Origin: Whitmania pigra
Taxonomy: Eukaryota; Annelida; Clitellata; Hirudinida; Haemopidae
DNA length: 64,000 nucleotides
NCBI GenBank assembly: GCA_021613335.1
Contig: JAJTWR010000182.1
Location: 2,097,501-2,161,500, forward strand
Direction of reading: 5' to 3'
Shown: positions 1 to 13,090 of the stretch, piece by piece
Layout: every line of letters starts with the position of its first letter
How positions within the stretch are numbered: the stretch's first letter is position 1
Position numbers and translations under genes: made by a program
The notes under the pieces: model-generated
Seen by the model: the letters and a program-made list of their open reading frames with translations, nothing else
Databases searched by the model: none
What the model was told of the DNA's origin: nothing

Positions 1-97
1 GCAAGTTGCAATGAAAAATGACTGAAAAGAGACGTCCAAAGGAACGTATTAATCACCTGTTTTTATGCTTCATTTTTAAAAATTATTTCATCCTCTT

Positions 98-190
98 CAT
101 CATCCTCTTCATCGTCGTCATCATCATCTTCTTCATCGTCCTCTTCATCATCTTCTCCATCGTCGTCTTCATCGTCATCATCGACGCCAT
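98..190. repeat. (TCN)n imperfect trinucleotide array
   Basis: Runs of TCATCC, TCTTCA and TCGTCA units. Open frames over it are repeat artefacts. Confidence 0.8.
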
Positions 191-447
191 GGCAACGATG
201 CTATTCGCATTTTGTTTAGCGCCAATTGTTTGCGCCTCTAGATTGTAACATTTTCCTTCGAAGTTTTGGGATTAAATATATATTAATTTTTTTTAAATTG
301 TTATTACCGTTATTATTAATAATTTACGCATGAATCATTATTATGATTATGATTATTATTAATTTATGCAGCCTGGTAAGTTAGAAATGTCAGCAAATCT
401 GAACAATTCTTTCGTAAATAATGCAAATGATCGAGCCGCTTTTCCAT

Positions 448-583
448 CCGTCCATTCATCCATCCATCCATTCATCCATCCATCCATCCATCCATCCATC
501 CATCCATCCATCCATCCATCCACCCACCCATCCATCCATCCATCCATCCATCCACCCACCCATCCATCCATCCATCCATCCAG
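448..583. repeat. (CATC)n tetranucleotide array
   Basis: About 34 units of CATC with a few CACC variants. The Ser-Ile-His-Pro open frames here come only from the repeat. Confidence 0.95.
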
Positions 584-717
584 TTAATTTCTTGAGATCT
601 TAGAGAATTAACAAGTTCTTTCATTGCAAAAATATATTGGAAAGGATTGTGTTATTACAATAATTAAAATTATATTACGACAATACTATTAAAATACGCG
701 CTAATAGTTTCATCGCC

Positions 718-782
718 TAAAACAACAACAACAACAACAACGACGACGATAATAATAATAATAATAATAAATAATAATAATA

Positions 783-826
<44 letters not shown>

Positions 827-855
827 TTAATAATAATAATAATAATAATAATAAC
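718..855. repeat. (AAC)n then (AAT)n array
   Basis: Starts as AACAACAAC, passes through ACGACG, then runs as AATAAT to 855. Confidence 0.9.
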
Positions 856-959
856 AACTAAATAACAATGGTTTCAGTCATTTATTCAATCTTCTTGCAA
901 TCATTCATTCTTTCACTCCTCACTCCTCTTCACTCTTTCCCAATCTTCTAAGAAATCCG

Positions 960-1145
960 AAAAATTTCAGCTCTCCTGTCGGCGTGGTTTATTTTCGCGC
1001 TTCAATGAGACCTCCCGCGTTTAATGGATTCCCGCTAATGCAACGTACAGGTGGCTGGCCAGCCCTCAACCGCTAGCCACCGCCTCCATTATGCATGGGG
1101 GGCGCCAGACGAATAGGAGGGAGATGCGTGGACTGAAGGGTGCGA
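960..1145. other. GC-richer island without a recognisable gene
   Basis: This stretch has many CG dinucleotides (GGCGTGG, TTCGCGC, CCCGCG, GGGGCGCCAGACG) in AT-rich surroundings. No supported coding frame. It may be a promoter or conserved non-coding element. Confidence 0.3.
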
Positions 1146-1228
1146 TAATAAGGAAACTTTGTTGCTAATTTACTCGTTACACGTTCTTTCACAGGAGTTA
1201 TTTGTTGATGTTCATTAATTTACCTATC

Positions 1229-1346
1229 ATTCATTCATTCATTCATTCATTCATTCATTCATTCATTCATTCATCATTCATTCATTCATTCATTCATTCA
1301 TTCATTCATTCATTCATTCATTCATTCATTCATTCATTCATTCATT
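1229..1346. repeat. (CATT)n tetranucleotide array
   Basis: About 29 units of CATT, with one unit shortened near 1272 that shifts the repeat register. Confidence 0.95.
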
Positions 1347-1349
1347 TAA

Positions 1350-2150
1350 TCTTTCACTCTCTCAATCATAGGATGGCTTCCTAATTGGCTCGTTAAGAGA
1401 GCAAAGCTGGCGGACGATAATTGATTTTATGAAGGCATTCACGTGGACATCGCATTATCACTCACCACTCATAATAACCGTCAATGAAGAAGACGCTTCG
1501 TCAACACGACCACGTGACTGGATAAACTATTAATAGTATCAAAAGCAGCCTTTTGTTAATTTTAAATTTGTCTTAGTTAATTTTCATTGTTTTTTAATCA
1601 TTTATTTTGTTATTGAACTTTAAGTTGAATAATGAGAGATTAATATATTCGGAGAATAAATTGTGAATGTCTATCTAGAAAAAAAGCTTGTGATTATGAT
1701 ATTAGTTGTACTTAATGACAGCTTAATGTGGTTATGATAGTAGTAGACGATAACAACCTTTGCGGTTGTGATAATAGCAGTCGTGGTTATGATAACAGTC
1801 ACAGGCAAGTTGGAATTTTGGTCGAGACCTGAGGATGGAGAGAATCCATATTGATGGATATTTCGGAAGGGAACGCTTATCCCGGAGTCGAGAAATTTGT
1901 TGGAAAAACCTCCTCCAGTTCCTTAAGATGGTTTCTAAAAGTCAGTGCGGGATGAAAATAGAAACAGGAGGGTCGGGCGAATCCATTATCATCCCGGGGG
2001 ATTACAGATCGCCTCGGAACCGGTCCTAATTGATCGTTCAATCAATACATCGTTTGCAGGCTCTACGCTTAGTCCCTTCCTCTCATTTTTTACATGCTGC
2101 CACCCCCTTGCTCCAAAATATGGAAGAGTCCGTGACTTTCACGATGAAGC
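1350..2150. other. Stretch with no supported feature
   Basis: Mixed-composition DNA. Open frames at 1835-2029 and 1945-2295 show no recognisable domain, and the latter runs into the GAT array. I see no gene here. Confidence 0.5.
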
Positions 2151-2151
2151 C

Positions 2152-2450
<299 letters not shown>

Positions 2451-2639
2451 ACGAGGTTGGGGGTGATTTTTGATGGTGACGGTGATGAAATAACTGAGGC
2501 CGTGAAATATTGATGGCGATAATTACGGTTTTGACGATTTTTTATTAATTAGATAATGGAGATGACGACGACGATGACGATGGTGATGATAATGATGGAG
2601 ATGATGATGACGATGGTAATGATGATGATGACGATGGTA

Positions 2640-2911
2640 ATGATGATGTAAGATGGTAGTGATCACCGGGGTGAAGGTTGTGATGACGCTAATGGTTTCT
2701 ATTACGCCATAATAATGACGATGATGGTGATGATGACGACGACTATGGTAATGATGATGATGATGATGGTAATGATGATGTAAGATGGTAGTGATCACCG
2801 GGGTGAAGGTTGTGATGACGCTAATGGTTTCTATTACGCCATAATAATGACGATGATGGTGATGATGACGACGACTATGGTAATGATGATGATGATGATG
2901 GTGACGGCATT
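2640..2911. repeat. 132-bp tandem duplication within GAT-rich DNA
   Basis: The segment beginning GTAAGATGGTAGTGATCACC starts at 2648 and again at 2780, so the period is 132 bp. The copies are almost identical, including the non-repetitive core GTTTCTATTACGCCATAATA, so the duplication is recent. Confidence 0.92.
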
Positions 2912-3004
2912 GAAAGTACTGGCGATTACCGCTATGAATTATGAAAATAGTCTCTCCTTGTAGCGCAACATGCCGCTGGTGATAATCCAGTTGATGAGAG
3001 AGAG

Positions 3005-3096
3005 ATGATGATGATTATTATTATTTTTATGATGGTGATGATGATGATGAGATGATGATGATGATGATGATGATGATGAGATGATGATGATGATGC

Positions 3097-3148
<52 letters not shown>

Positions 3149-3200
3149 AATGATGGAGATGATGATGACGATGACGATGATGATGATAATGATGATGTCG
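3005..3200. repeat. (GAT)n trinucleotide array
   Basis: Near-continuous GAT units with short GAG and GCT interruptions. Opposite-strand open frames give only polySer or polyHis. Confidence 0.9.
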
Positions 3201-3359
3201 ACGACGAGTTTCGGGGTGGTTTTTTATGGTTACGGTGATGAAATATCTGATTAATGCAATCAGACAACAATTAAAGGTAAAACCATTGCTCATCAATTCA
3301 ATTTCTTTCATCGCCACCATCAGCATCACCTTTAATACAATCATCATTATCATCATCGC

Positions 3360-3900
3360 CATAGATACCGACCTCAAAAAGCACCGGCAATGAGGCCTCT
3401 CAAAGACGCCACGGAGGAACGCTATCTGGCCGCGGGAGCACCGGACCATCCCTTCGTGTTCCCCGGTGCGTGCTGGGCGATAAATGAGTACAGCGTGGGC
3501 GATCATCGGGCTGGAGTGAAAAAACGTGTGGGCGGAAGAGCGGGTCGAATCTTGAGTTGAACGTGAACGAAATTTCGGAATTATCGCTCGAGGGAGTCTC
3601 CGGACGCTATGATGGACGCTTGTTTATGTCAGGCGGCCATAACAAAGATATGACAGAGTGAGCATAGACAATGCACTCTTTCCGGCTCGTAATCGAATCA
3701 AGCTCGCCCGCGTCGAGAGCTTGAAATAAGATTATTGTAGTTTTGTCTTCCACCGAGTTGTTATTAATCGCTACACTCGCTGTTTGATGTTCGCTCAGCA
3801 ACCAACATGGCGGAGGAGACTGGCGGTAATTCGGGAGTGAAAAAAATTATTGTTCTTTGCAGTGAAAAACTGATCGCCGTGAATAATGGATGTCCGACCG
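3360..3900. other. GC-richer single-copy stretch, no supported gene
   Basis: Base composition rises (GGCCGCGGGAGCACCGG) and simple repeats stop. A minus-strand frame up to 3506 has no recognisable domain and its C-terminus is repeat-derived polyHis. An exon or promoter is possible but I cannot support either. Confidence 0.3.
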
Positions 3901-4209
3901 AGCGCGGGTTTTATTGGATATGAATTTAGAATTGTTATTTATCAGCTAATTATTTATAAATAATAATTTATTTGTATAATTTTGCTCGTTGGGATTTTAC
4001 GGCCTAATCAACTTTTACAGGTTTTCTGACATTTAACTTGTTTAATCATGCAAATATTCTGTTTATAATTGATCAACAAACTTAATTAATTAAGTAATAA
4101 TATTAATAATAATTCTACTGCCAGTCGAACAACAAGATACAACAATAGCAATAGGTGGTTTATTAAAAGCAATTAAAAACTAAACTGGAACAAATACTCA
4201 TCGTCGTTG

Positions 4210-4241
4210 ACATCGTCATTAGTCATCATCATCATCATAAT

Positions 4242-4273
<32 letters not shown>

Positions 4274-4310
4274 CGACCATCATAATCACCATCACCATCA
4301 TCATCACTTA
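4210..4310. repeat. (ATC/ACC)n trinucleotide array
   Basis: CATCATCAT and CACCACCAC units with small interruptions. Confidence 0.85.
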
Positions 4311-4351
4311 TTAAAGTAAATTAATTAAGTCCTCGACTCTACAACCAGGCA

Positions 4352-4425
4352 CGTGACGTCCGATTCATTCATAAATCCATCTGTCGCTCCTCAGATGACG
4401 TCATTCTCGTCGTCATAGCAACGTA
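4352..4425. promoter_or_regulatory. Possible regulatory cluster: E-box, CRE, X-box-like
   Basis: CACGTGACGTC near 4352 combines an E-box and a half CRE. TGACGTCA lies near 4393, and GTCATAGCAACG near 4414 resembles an RFX X-box half site. No adjacent gene is recognised, so this is sequence resemblance only. Confidence 0.3.
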
Positions 4426-4599
4426 TTTTAATTACGAGCTCAACGTTTTTCCAAACGTCTCCGGACATCGAGCGACCAAAACTACGAACGAATGGAGCTG
4501 TTTTCAAGGATGTAGCAGAATTGAAACTTTAGAGAATTTCTGCGAAATAAGAATGAAAATGAAGATTATTAACTCATTATTATTATTATCACTTGGTAT

Positions 4600-4762
4600 C
4601 AACATCATCACCGTCATCGTCATCATCATCATCAACCATGAATGGTTGAAATAATGTTGGAAGGATCGCGTGCCCATCTTCATCATCGGCCTCCGCTTCG
4701 CCTAATGGTAACAGCCGTGATGATGGTTATTATCATCATCATCATCATCATCATCATCGATG
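4600..4762. repeat. (ATC)n arrays
   Basis: Two short runs (about 4601-4636 and 4722-4759) of CATCATCAT. Confidence 0.85.
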
Positions 4763-4764
4763 AT

Positions 4765-5500
4765 AATGGCGATTGCAAAAATGATCTTTCCATACATTTT
4801 TAACTTTAAAAGTAAAATTATAATAATAATAATAATAAGAATAAAAATAAAAATAAATAATAAGAATAAAAATAAATAATAATATCAATAGTAACAATTC
4901 ACAAAATAATGTTATTAGTAATAACAATAATTTAACAAATACTAAGAAAGCCTCATAAATAAATTACTTAATAAATAAACTTGATAATAAATATAGTAAA
5001 ACGAAATAAGATATTAAATATTAAACAACGACGATAGAGTTTCTTTGGTTTCGTCATCTCCGACCAATCAGAGGAAGGGTTCTGGAAACGTTTATTTCAA
5101 TTTGAAGTCAATTTTCGATTTAATTGCAAAAACATGAAAATATTTCTACGAACAACTGGACAATTACAGTAATCAAGGCTGCTGTAAATTTCAATGACGA
5201 TTGAAAGAACAAGTATGGTGAACTTTAATATAATTGTAGACCATAATTATGAACCACCTTAATTTAATACTTAGTATTGTTAATATTTTAGTAATCGTTA
5301 TTAAAATATTATTTATTGTAATTGTAGACCATTATTATGAATAACCTTAATCTAATACTTTGTATTATTAATATTTTTGTAATCGTTATTGTAATCACAA
5401 TAATTTTTATTAGAATTATTTAAAGCAACGTATCGCCAAAAATAACTATAGGAAAACGGATCGTGCACGAATTTCATGATTGTTAAAATGTCTAAATTGC
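4765..5500. other. AT-rich stretch, no feature
   Basis: AAT/AAAT-rich DNA, with a diverged duplication of about 100 bp (5232-5290 and 5320-5385, sharing TAATTGTAGACCAT). No gene seen. Confidence 0.5.
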
Positions 5501-6682
5501 AACAAAAAGCAAAGGTGTTTCTGCAGATTTTCTCATTAAAGTTATTATTAACGATTACATGATGTTGGTAATTATTTAAAAATATTAATTAACAAATAAT
5601 ATGTAATTGGCGGTTTTGAATAATATTCCTATTTATTTAAAAGGTTGATAATGCGTCAGTTTATGCGACAGAATTTGCATTGATTCAATATTCGACAAAT
5701 TCTCACTTAAATGCTGAGAAATTAATTTAAGCTAAATATGATTTTAAAAAAAGTATCACAATAAAATTAGTAATAATGTTGATAAATAAAAAAAAATTAA
5801 AATTATATCTTTTAATATGCTTTATGCTTATTATGATTAGAACAACAATATTATAATCCAACAAATATACTCAGCCACAACAAAAACAACAACAGACGTC
5901 ATCGTTTTTTTTTATATAATTGCATAATTTTGTTGATTATAGCAAACACATATTTTTGACAAATTAGATACTAAATAAAATTTGTTTCCTTAAAATGGAT
6001 TATAATTGTAAATATTATTTATTTTAGCAATAGTTGCATGTCTATTAATCTATGTTTGGATACAAAAAAATATATATTAAAATTTAAATTAATTTTTGAA
6101 TTGCAAACAATGATGTTAAACAAATAAATACAATGATGAATTCATGTTTTGTAAATTATTATTTTGAAGCTAATTAATTAATTCGACAAATTTGACCTGA
6201 ATGTGAGTAATCAATAAAACAATAGTTAAGAAGTTTTGGTAATAGTTTTATCAAAGACCCAACAATATATATATATAATAAATGGTTAAAGTTAACTTAA
6301 AAAGTTATATGCTGCAAATCGATGTCAACACTAACAACATTAATAACAACATTTCGCAAGTCGGTAGCCATAGACTTTATTCTTATTATTAATGAATTCC
6401 ACTTTCAAAAATTGTTTGAGTATCACTTACAAGGTGCTCGATGAAGTGGGAATTTATTTAATGTTTTACGTTACCTCAACAGTGGTGTTTCTGAAGGAAC
6501 TGCTAGTTAAAGTTTAATTTTTATGGAATTAGAATTATTGTTTAAATTATAAATTGTGCAATCACTGATGCCAATGGTTTGTGCCGAAACTAATTCAATG
6601 TAAGCCATTTCAGAAGTAGTTATTAGTATGTCATAAAAGCAATAATAAGTGTTAAGTAATAATAACACTTTGTTTTATTTAA

Positions 6683-6716
6683 TAATAATAACAATAATAA
6701 TAATAATAATAATAAT

Positions 6717-6793
<77 letters not shown>

Positions 6794-6809
6794 CAACAAC
6801 AACAACAAC

Positions 6810-6882
<73 letters not shown>

Positions 6883-6900
6883 GTAATAATAATAATAATT
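6683..6900. repeat. (AAT)n array with (AAC)n core
   Basis: About 70 AAT units interrupted by seven or eight AAC units near 6789-6810. PolyLeu/polyIle frames over it are artefacts. Confidence 0.95.
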
Positions 6901-8833
6901 TAAACATTAATGTATTCATTGGTAACAAAGCTAAAGTGATTTAGTGTAACATCAACAATCGAAAAGATATCATATCTAGTCAATAGTAAAACCAATAAAA
7001 ATAATGTTGCAAAAACAACATGGAATGTATAAATCCAAAAAAATAAATCCAGTGTAAACCCAGTCACAATCTAATTTCAATTACTACAACAGCTGATCAT
7101 AGTGTAACACGTAACAGATATTGATATGAAGATTATTACATAATTATCAATGATTGCAATAAACGATAAGCATTATATAATATATGACTAATAAATACTT
7201 CATTTTAAGCGAATCATTTGTGGCCCGCTTCATTAGCGTAATTATCACTACTAAGACAATAATAAATGAAGTTTCTTCAGCTAATAAAGTGGTCCAAAAA
7301 ATAAGTGGGTATTTTGAATTCTGATGCAAGTATTTGGCAGCAGATTACTCGAACATCGCTTTACAAATTGAAGGTGTTTCTGACAGTTTACAATTAAAGA
7401 TGTACAAATAAGATATTACAATTACATTGTCACATCAAACGGTCAGAAACAGCAGCAACAAATGATTTATTCCAATTTATTTAACAATAGAAATGAATAT
7501 TATAATAAACAAATCAACAACAACAGCAATCACGGCACCAACGAACTCCACAGTAACAATGGCGACATCTGATCCTCAAAGCAGACCAAAGAAAAAGGAC
7601 GATGACCCTGTCAAACGTTTACATAGGAATTTATCGATCATCGTTTCAATTAGAAATCAATAGATAGGGGACGACGTCTGACCAGCGGTGCGGCCCGGCC
7701 CCCAAGAGTATAAGGATGTTTCAAGGGCCGAAACCCTGAAAGGCGGTTCTCTGGAGATTCCGTCGAAGCTCCACAAGTATTTTTAGTTTTTTTAATCTCT
7801 AGGAATTTATCAATCATCTCTTCATCGAAGCTGGGGTGTTTCTGAAGATTCATTTAGATGATATTACAGCATAATTATTATTACAACATAATTATAATAT
7901 TAATCAATAATGGCTTATTTCAAATTCAAACTCTCTCGACGACATAAACCAACCGATAAGATTTGAATTACCTATTAATAGCCATTCTGGTGTTCAAGTA
8001 GAAGTGTTTCATTTGAAAAAAAGTTTTGTAAAAGTGATTATTAAATCTATCGATTGAGTTTAAGTACTTAACCATGCTGGCGTTTCCGACAACATGAATA
8101 TTTAATATTCTCCAAGAATCGACGCAAAAGAATTTAATAGCCTTTAATTTTTGACAATGAAATAGTGAAGCTCTTGAAATCATCGCCAAAACAAGGAGAG
8201 TATTGTCCCAGGTTCATTTTCCACAGAGTTTCAATAAACGTTGATTAATTAGAAGATTTTTTTTTAAAATGAACGACATAATAATATTGATGATAATTAA
8301 ATATTTCTGCTCATAGTTATTAACAAAAAAATCATAAATAATTAATTATAAATAATTTTGTGTTATGAAAAATTAATAACTTTTTAATATAAACTTAATG
8401 CAATATATGTATATAAAGTAAGCTAATAATAAATGTAACTATAAATGAAATATAATTATAAATAAAAAGTTTGACATTTCTTCTCGCAATGGACTTGTAG
8501 AGTAATTAATCTTTATTTATTTATTTATTTATTCTAACATCGCAACTGTCTCATTATTTAAGTTTCGAGTATTAAATTCATTATTATAAACTTCATTAAC
8601 AAGTATTATTTTGGGCTAGTAAATTTAATTTATATTTACGAGTAATACTATAACGGAATTCACTTAATATAACAGCATTTGCTATATCATTATCAATATG
8701 ATTTCATATCCCTCGTCATCGCTTTAGAACATTCTACAAACCTCGCGGTCGATGACTCTTTGACAGACCAAAATAATTATTCGCAACAAACATTTGCAAC
8801 TTAAAATTGTTGATCACTAGATCTTGCTGTTAG

Positions 8834-9652
8834 CACGAAGTGTTTCTTCCGTGGAGTGAGGAATCGGGGAAGGAGCTGAGGGAAGAGCTGGGTGGGGAGA
8901 ACGGCGCTGAGGAGACCTTTGCTGAGGTGAGTGAGGGCAGTATGGTAGTTGACGGGGACAGTCCAATAGTAGAGCTTCCCATAAAGATGGGCACTGTAGA
9001 GAATAAAGACAACGGTGAGCTGAGGGAGAGTTTCGCAAACTCCAGAGAGGTCGCGCCAGTGTCCGATGAGCCAGTTCCGTGCACGATTGCCTCGTTGGTA
9101 TCGGTTGTGGAGAGAACCGAGGAAATAATTGAAGGAGGGACTTTGGGAGAGACCAGAGTGGAGCCTCCTCGAGTTGAGGAATCAGTGGAGGGACTGGACC
9201 CGGAAAACAGTGGCGATCGATTTGAGCTGGGAGTTTCCGAATTCGATTCAGCTGTGGATATCGTGGAGGTTGGAGCTGCGGATGTCATTGTAACTGACAG
9301 GGGAGATGTTGACGGTGAGGTACTCGGCGGTCGTGAGTACGTGGTTGATAAGGTTGGATCAATGTCTGAGGAGTTCATTTATGGAGTTCTCAGCCAGGGC
9401 GGGCTTTCTGGCCTTCGGAAGTCGTCGGAGATTCGAGGCGAGCATTTAGTGCTGTTGGTTGTTTTGCTGATCTTTTTCAGCAAGCGTTTTAGTAGAGATA
9501 CGAGAAGAGGAAGGGCTCGCATTGAAACAATGGTGATACATGGGCACCATGTTAGAGATTGTGTCCCGAGAGTAAAAATGAAGCTGGCACACATTCGCCG
9601 ACTGGCGAAATACCACGGGGAGCAGCAGTCTGTTCGGGACGAACAGATTTAA
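8834..9652 (+). CDS. Acidic ORF at the 3' end of an LTR retrotransposon, 5'-truncated
   Basis: An open frame runs from 8834 to the TAA at 9650-9652, directly before a polypurine tract and LTR. It is GC-rich against AT-rich flanks, suggesting it arrived as part of a mobile element. No ATG is near its left edge (the first in-frame ATG is near 8940), so the 5' part is probably lost. The product (about 270 residues) is rich in Glu, Val and Ser. It has one hydrophobic stretch (LVLLVVLLIFF, about residue 205-215) followed by a basic tail (RDTRRGRARIE) and ends QSVRDEQI. I do not recognise a domain. The end of a gag-pol polyprotein or a third, membrane-protein-like ORF are both possible. Confidence 0.55.
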   Translation, partial: HEVFLPWSEESGKELREELGGENGAEETFAEVSEGSMVVDGDSPIVELPIKMGTVENKDNGELRESFANSREVAPVSDEPVPCTIASLVSVVERTEEIIEGGTLGETRVEPPRVEESVEGLDPENSGDRFELGVSEFDSAVDIVEVGAADVIVTDRGDVDGEVLGGREYVVDKVGSMSEEFIYGVLSQGGLSGLRKSSEIRGEHLVLLVVLLIFFSKRFSRDTRRGRARIETMVIHGHHVRDCVPRVKMKLAHIRRLAKYHGEQQSVRDEQI

Positions 9653-9986
9653 GGAGGGTGTAATGTTGTAAACTTAGATTTTTGGAAATTAATTAAGTTT
9701 ATATTGCTAATATAGTTAAATTTGTACTTAATTATATTTGGCATCTTTTCCGGGCACGTGGGATCTATTTTTGCTACAGAAAGGCATTCTCGATAATCAC
9801 CTGACAAACAACGAGAATCAGACAACCTAGAAGCCCAAATAACCATTTGCATCCTTAAGTACCTCAATTCCTTAAACGCTTAACTTCTATTATTCAGTTC
9901 CGTTAACTGAATACCTGCTCTAATAAACTTATTAGTTAACTTACTTATTTGCGGACCCCCGGGTTATTTCAATACGCATAATTACA
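9651..9986 (+). mobile_element. Polypurine tract and 328-bp 3' LTR
   Basis: AAGGAGGG (9651-9658) immediately precedes a segment starting TGTAAT (9659) and ending ATTACA (9986), the TG...CA short inverted ends of a long terminal repeat. AATAAA at 9922-9927 fits the LTR polyadenylation signal. No matching 5' LTR was found in the window, so the target duplication cannot be checked; the element is a 3' remnant. Confidence 0.65.
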
Positions 9987-9989
9987 TGA

Positions 9990-10990
9990 AAAAATCACAA
10001 ATTTTGTAAAAAAAAAAGATCAACCCAAGCTAATTGGCCGCCTGTTCCAATGTAAAAAAAAATTAAACAGAGTTTCACAAAAAGTCTCAGAAGAAAGGAA
10101 TCGTCCAGTAGTTCAAAAAGAAAGGTTCAACAACAACAAAAATCAATTAAACTATTCAATTAAAGAAATCCTAAGCCAAAAATAAATGATTTGCAAATAT
10201 TTCTGATTATATGCTACGAAATTTGAGTTGAACATTTCATTGCTTTTTGTCTTCAACGATTTACTTATAATTTAAATCGATTATTCTATTTCACAAGATC
10301 ATTAGTTATATTCATGTTTATCAGTTATTATTACATATTCATGATGTCATAGCAGCAATAATTATCAAATCTAAAAATATTAAAATTAAACTTTCAATGG
10401 AACGTAAGTAAGGTGTTTTGTTAAATTCTGCGTTAATGATAAAAGAGTTGAACAATATAAAAATGCACTATAAAATTGTATTACATCGCATACTCAATTA
10501 GTCATATTACAATTACAATTTGGAAGTCTATGAGTTGCAATAGTTAACAACTGTTAATAAAAAAATTAAACAATACGTAGTATAAAATTATGTTACATCG
10601 AATATTCAATTAATAATAATTATAATCTGAAAGCTTGTAATAATTGTAATACAATGGTGGTGTTTGGTTTTGTTATAATAATTACTTTACTTATTTTTAG
10701 CATATAAATTGGTCAGTGAAATAAGTTTTTAAAAGTAAGAAGTAATTTAGATGCAGTTTTTTTCTTTTTTTATTTACTTTTTCTTTTAGCTTATTTCCTG
10801 GTCCACAAATCCTTTACCATGTGAACATTTAATTAGATTTTAAAAGCGATTTTGACGATTTTGCTGGAAGTCTTCAAAAAATTGAGAACCCACATAAAGA
10901 TTATCAAAGGACTATCAAAGTATGTCGTAAATGCAAGACGACTTAAATCAGACGACAGGTGTAATAGATAATAAATAAAAAAATTAACTT
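9990..10990. other. AT-rich stretch, no gene
   Basis: Only weak members of the GGTGTTT motif (10412) and diverged internal repeats. No open frame of interest. Confidence 0.5.
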
Positions 10991-10992
10991 CT

Positions 10993-11760
10993 AACTAATA
11001 ACAAGTAATAACTTAGAAATAACCTTTAATTATTGATTTATTAATTACTTGTTTTTTAATTAATATTACTTTATTCGATTTCTTTAAAACATTAATTAAC
11101 AAATTTATAAATTTTTGAGTGATTTTTTATGTGGAATTAAATGCTGGCCGATTCAAAACATATTGTCAATTAATATTAAAATTTTCATACAATTATAGCG
11201 CAATTTGTTTTTTAAAATTTAAGTAACTTAAAATATCAATAAATGTTGAGTTTTCCGTTTTTAGTTTATTATCAGTAACTGTTTAGTAATGAATATATAT
11301 TACTGCAAACTTAGCATTAAAGTTATTTAACCAAAAAATTGTTTAAAAAAACACAGAAAACGCAGTATTTGCCACTGATTTGTTGCAGGTAGCCCAAAAA
11401 TTTAGAGAACGCAGATGTAGACGAAGATGATTTGAGTTTATCGCAGTTCAACGTGGCTGTGCAATCTGAGCAAAGGTGTTTTTGTATTTTGTTACATTAA
11501 TGATGTTAATTTAATATTACATCCGTTATTTTTATAAAGTTATAATAAAATTTAGAAATAGTTATTAATAAATTAAATTATATATTTAAATATTAAAATA
11601 TTTCTTATAATAGTATAATATTGTAATGATTTTGTTTTTAAATTTGCAATTATTTTAAACGTAAACATACTATTATTTAAAAAAAAAAAATTTAAATAAA
11701 TTACAAACTAGTTATCCTTAATATTCATCTTAATTAAAAAACAAACCCAAAATTCTGAAG
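10993..11760 (+). repeat. Segmental duplication, copy A
   Basis: Starts CTAACTAATAACAAGTAATA and runs past GAGCAAAGGTGTTTTTGTAT to CAAACTAGTTATCCTTAATA. Copy B is at 15497-16440. Similarity is high over most of the length. Confidence 0.85.
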
Positions 11761-13000
11761 AAATATCTTGACACGAAGTACTATTTCAGAATTTGAACTT
11801 GCGAGTATAATTTGGACAAAAGATATTTTGGCATTCTTATTATGACCCAATGAACTTTCAAATCGATTTTACGGAAGTCGTTAAAAAAAAAAAAGATTTA
11901 AAAATCAAGGCACATCTTGAATTGAGTTAGTTGCCTATATACCAGGCGGCCAAAAATTGATAGATTTTTCCTTTCATTATGTTCTGCAGATGAATTTGTT
12001 TATCTTAATAAACATAGAAGAACTAATTATTAGCAAAATAGGTTTTAGTCTAACGTTTATACATATTTTATATCTACTATAAATTGGTGCAATGTAAATC
12101 CAATATCATTCAAAATATCTGACATTTTCGCAGCTGTTCACCCAATAAACTTACGAATCGTTTTGTTAAAAGATGTCCAAAAAATGGTCTAGATTATCAA
12201 CAAGATATTGAGCCGTGAATATTGAGCCTAATTTCAACATGTCAATGCTATCTAGGAAAGGTGTTTTTGTGTATTGTTGGTAACAATAATATTAATTACT
12301 AACCATTTTAATTAGAAATTATAATAATATCTGGGCGGTAATTACATACCAACTTTTTCGCCATCTTGCTTTGACCTGGACAACTAATTGATTTTCAAAA
12401 TGGAGAGAAAAAATCAAACAAAATCAAGATGAACCAAAATGTCCAGGCTGACAATGATAAATTAAAATAAATATTAATTTGCAATTAAGGATCACATTTA
12501 AGTTTTTTTTAAATTAGTTTTGAGGAGTTTATTGTTGATAATATTGGGTAACCAAATAATAATATTAATATTAACAACAAATCTGTGTCTGCATTTTTAA
12601 TTGGAAAAATTATATTAAAGGAAACCAAAATTAAAACATTAAATATATGCCACCATGTTCGAAATCACATATAAAAGTATCTATAAGATTCGAAGATTAC
12701 ACAGCGGTAATCGAAAGCGACTTGAGTTCAACACAGCAGTGTAATCGGAGCAAATCGGTCCTTTTGTATTTTGGAACTTTACTGATAAAAGATAACATTA
12801 CCATCAGTTATTTCTATAAAGTTATAATAAGATTTAAAAATAGTTATTAATAAATTTAAAAATTAAATTATATTTTACAATATTTAAATGTTTTTCATTG
12901 TAATGTAATCTTATAATAATCTTGATTTAAATTTGCAATTATTTTAAATATCCTACTATTATAAAATAAATATTCATAATAAGTCATGCAAACCAGATTG

Positions 13001-13090
13001 TTAGGACGATGATCCCATAATGTTGTTGGAATAAAAGTTAAGAATGACAATAGCAAAGGGATTCAGTTCCAACTAAGCAAAAAATTCAAC
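13001..13090 (+). repeat. Short interspersed repeat, member 1
   Basis: Starts TTAGGACGATGATCCCATAA and includes GGATTCAGTTCCAACTAAGC. Related copies are at 18456, 18857 and 25591. Confidence 0.5.

Noticed and set aside
366..603. Ser-Ile-His-Pro repeat open frames
   Set aside because: Open in several frames on both strands only because the CATC unit contains no stop. No unique sequence is encoded.
3027..3506. 159-codon minus-strand frame with polyHis
   Set aside because: The second half is a GAT array and the first half has no recognisable domain or start context; not enough to call a gene.
6623..6928. PolyLeu and polyIle open frames
   Set aside because: Produced by the (AAT)n array; the same holds at 30145-30327.
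8830..9378. Ser/Thr/Pro-rich minus-strand frame opposite the LTR-element ORF
   Set aside because: It is the shadow of the plus-strand frame, which ends precisely at the polypurine tract and is therefore the better choice.
12647..12850. 67-codon frame in the AT-rich mosaic
   Set aside because: It overlaps a mosaic segment whose other copies (11.4 and 16.1 kb) are full of stops.
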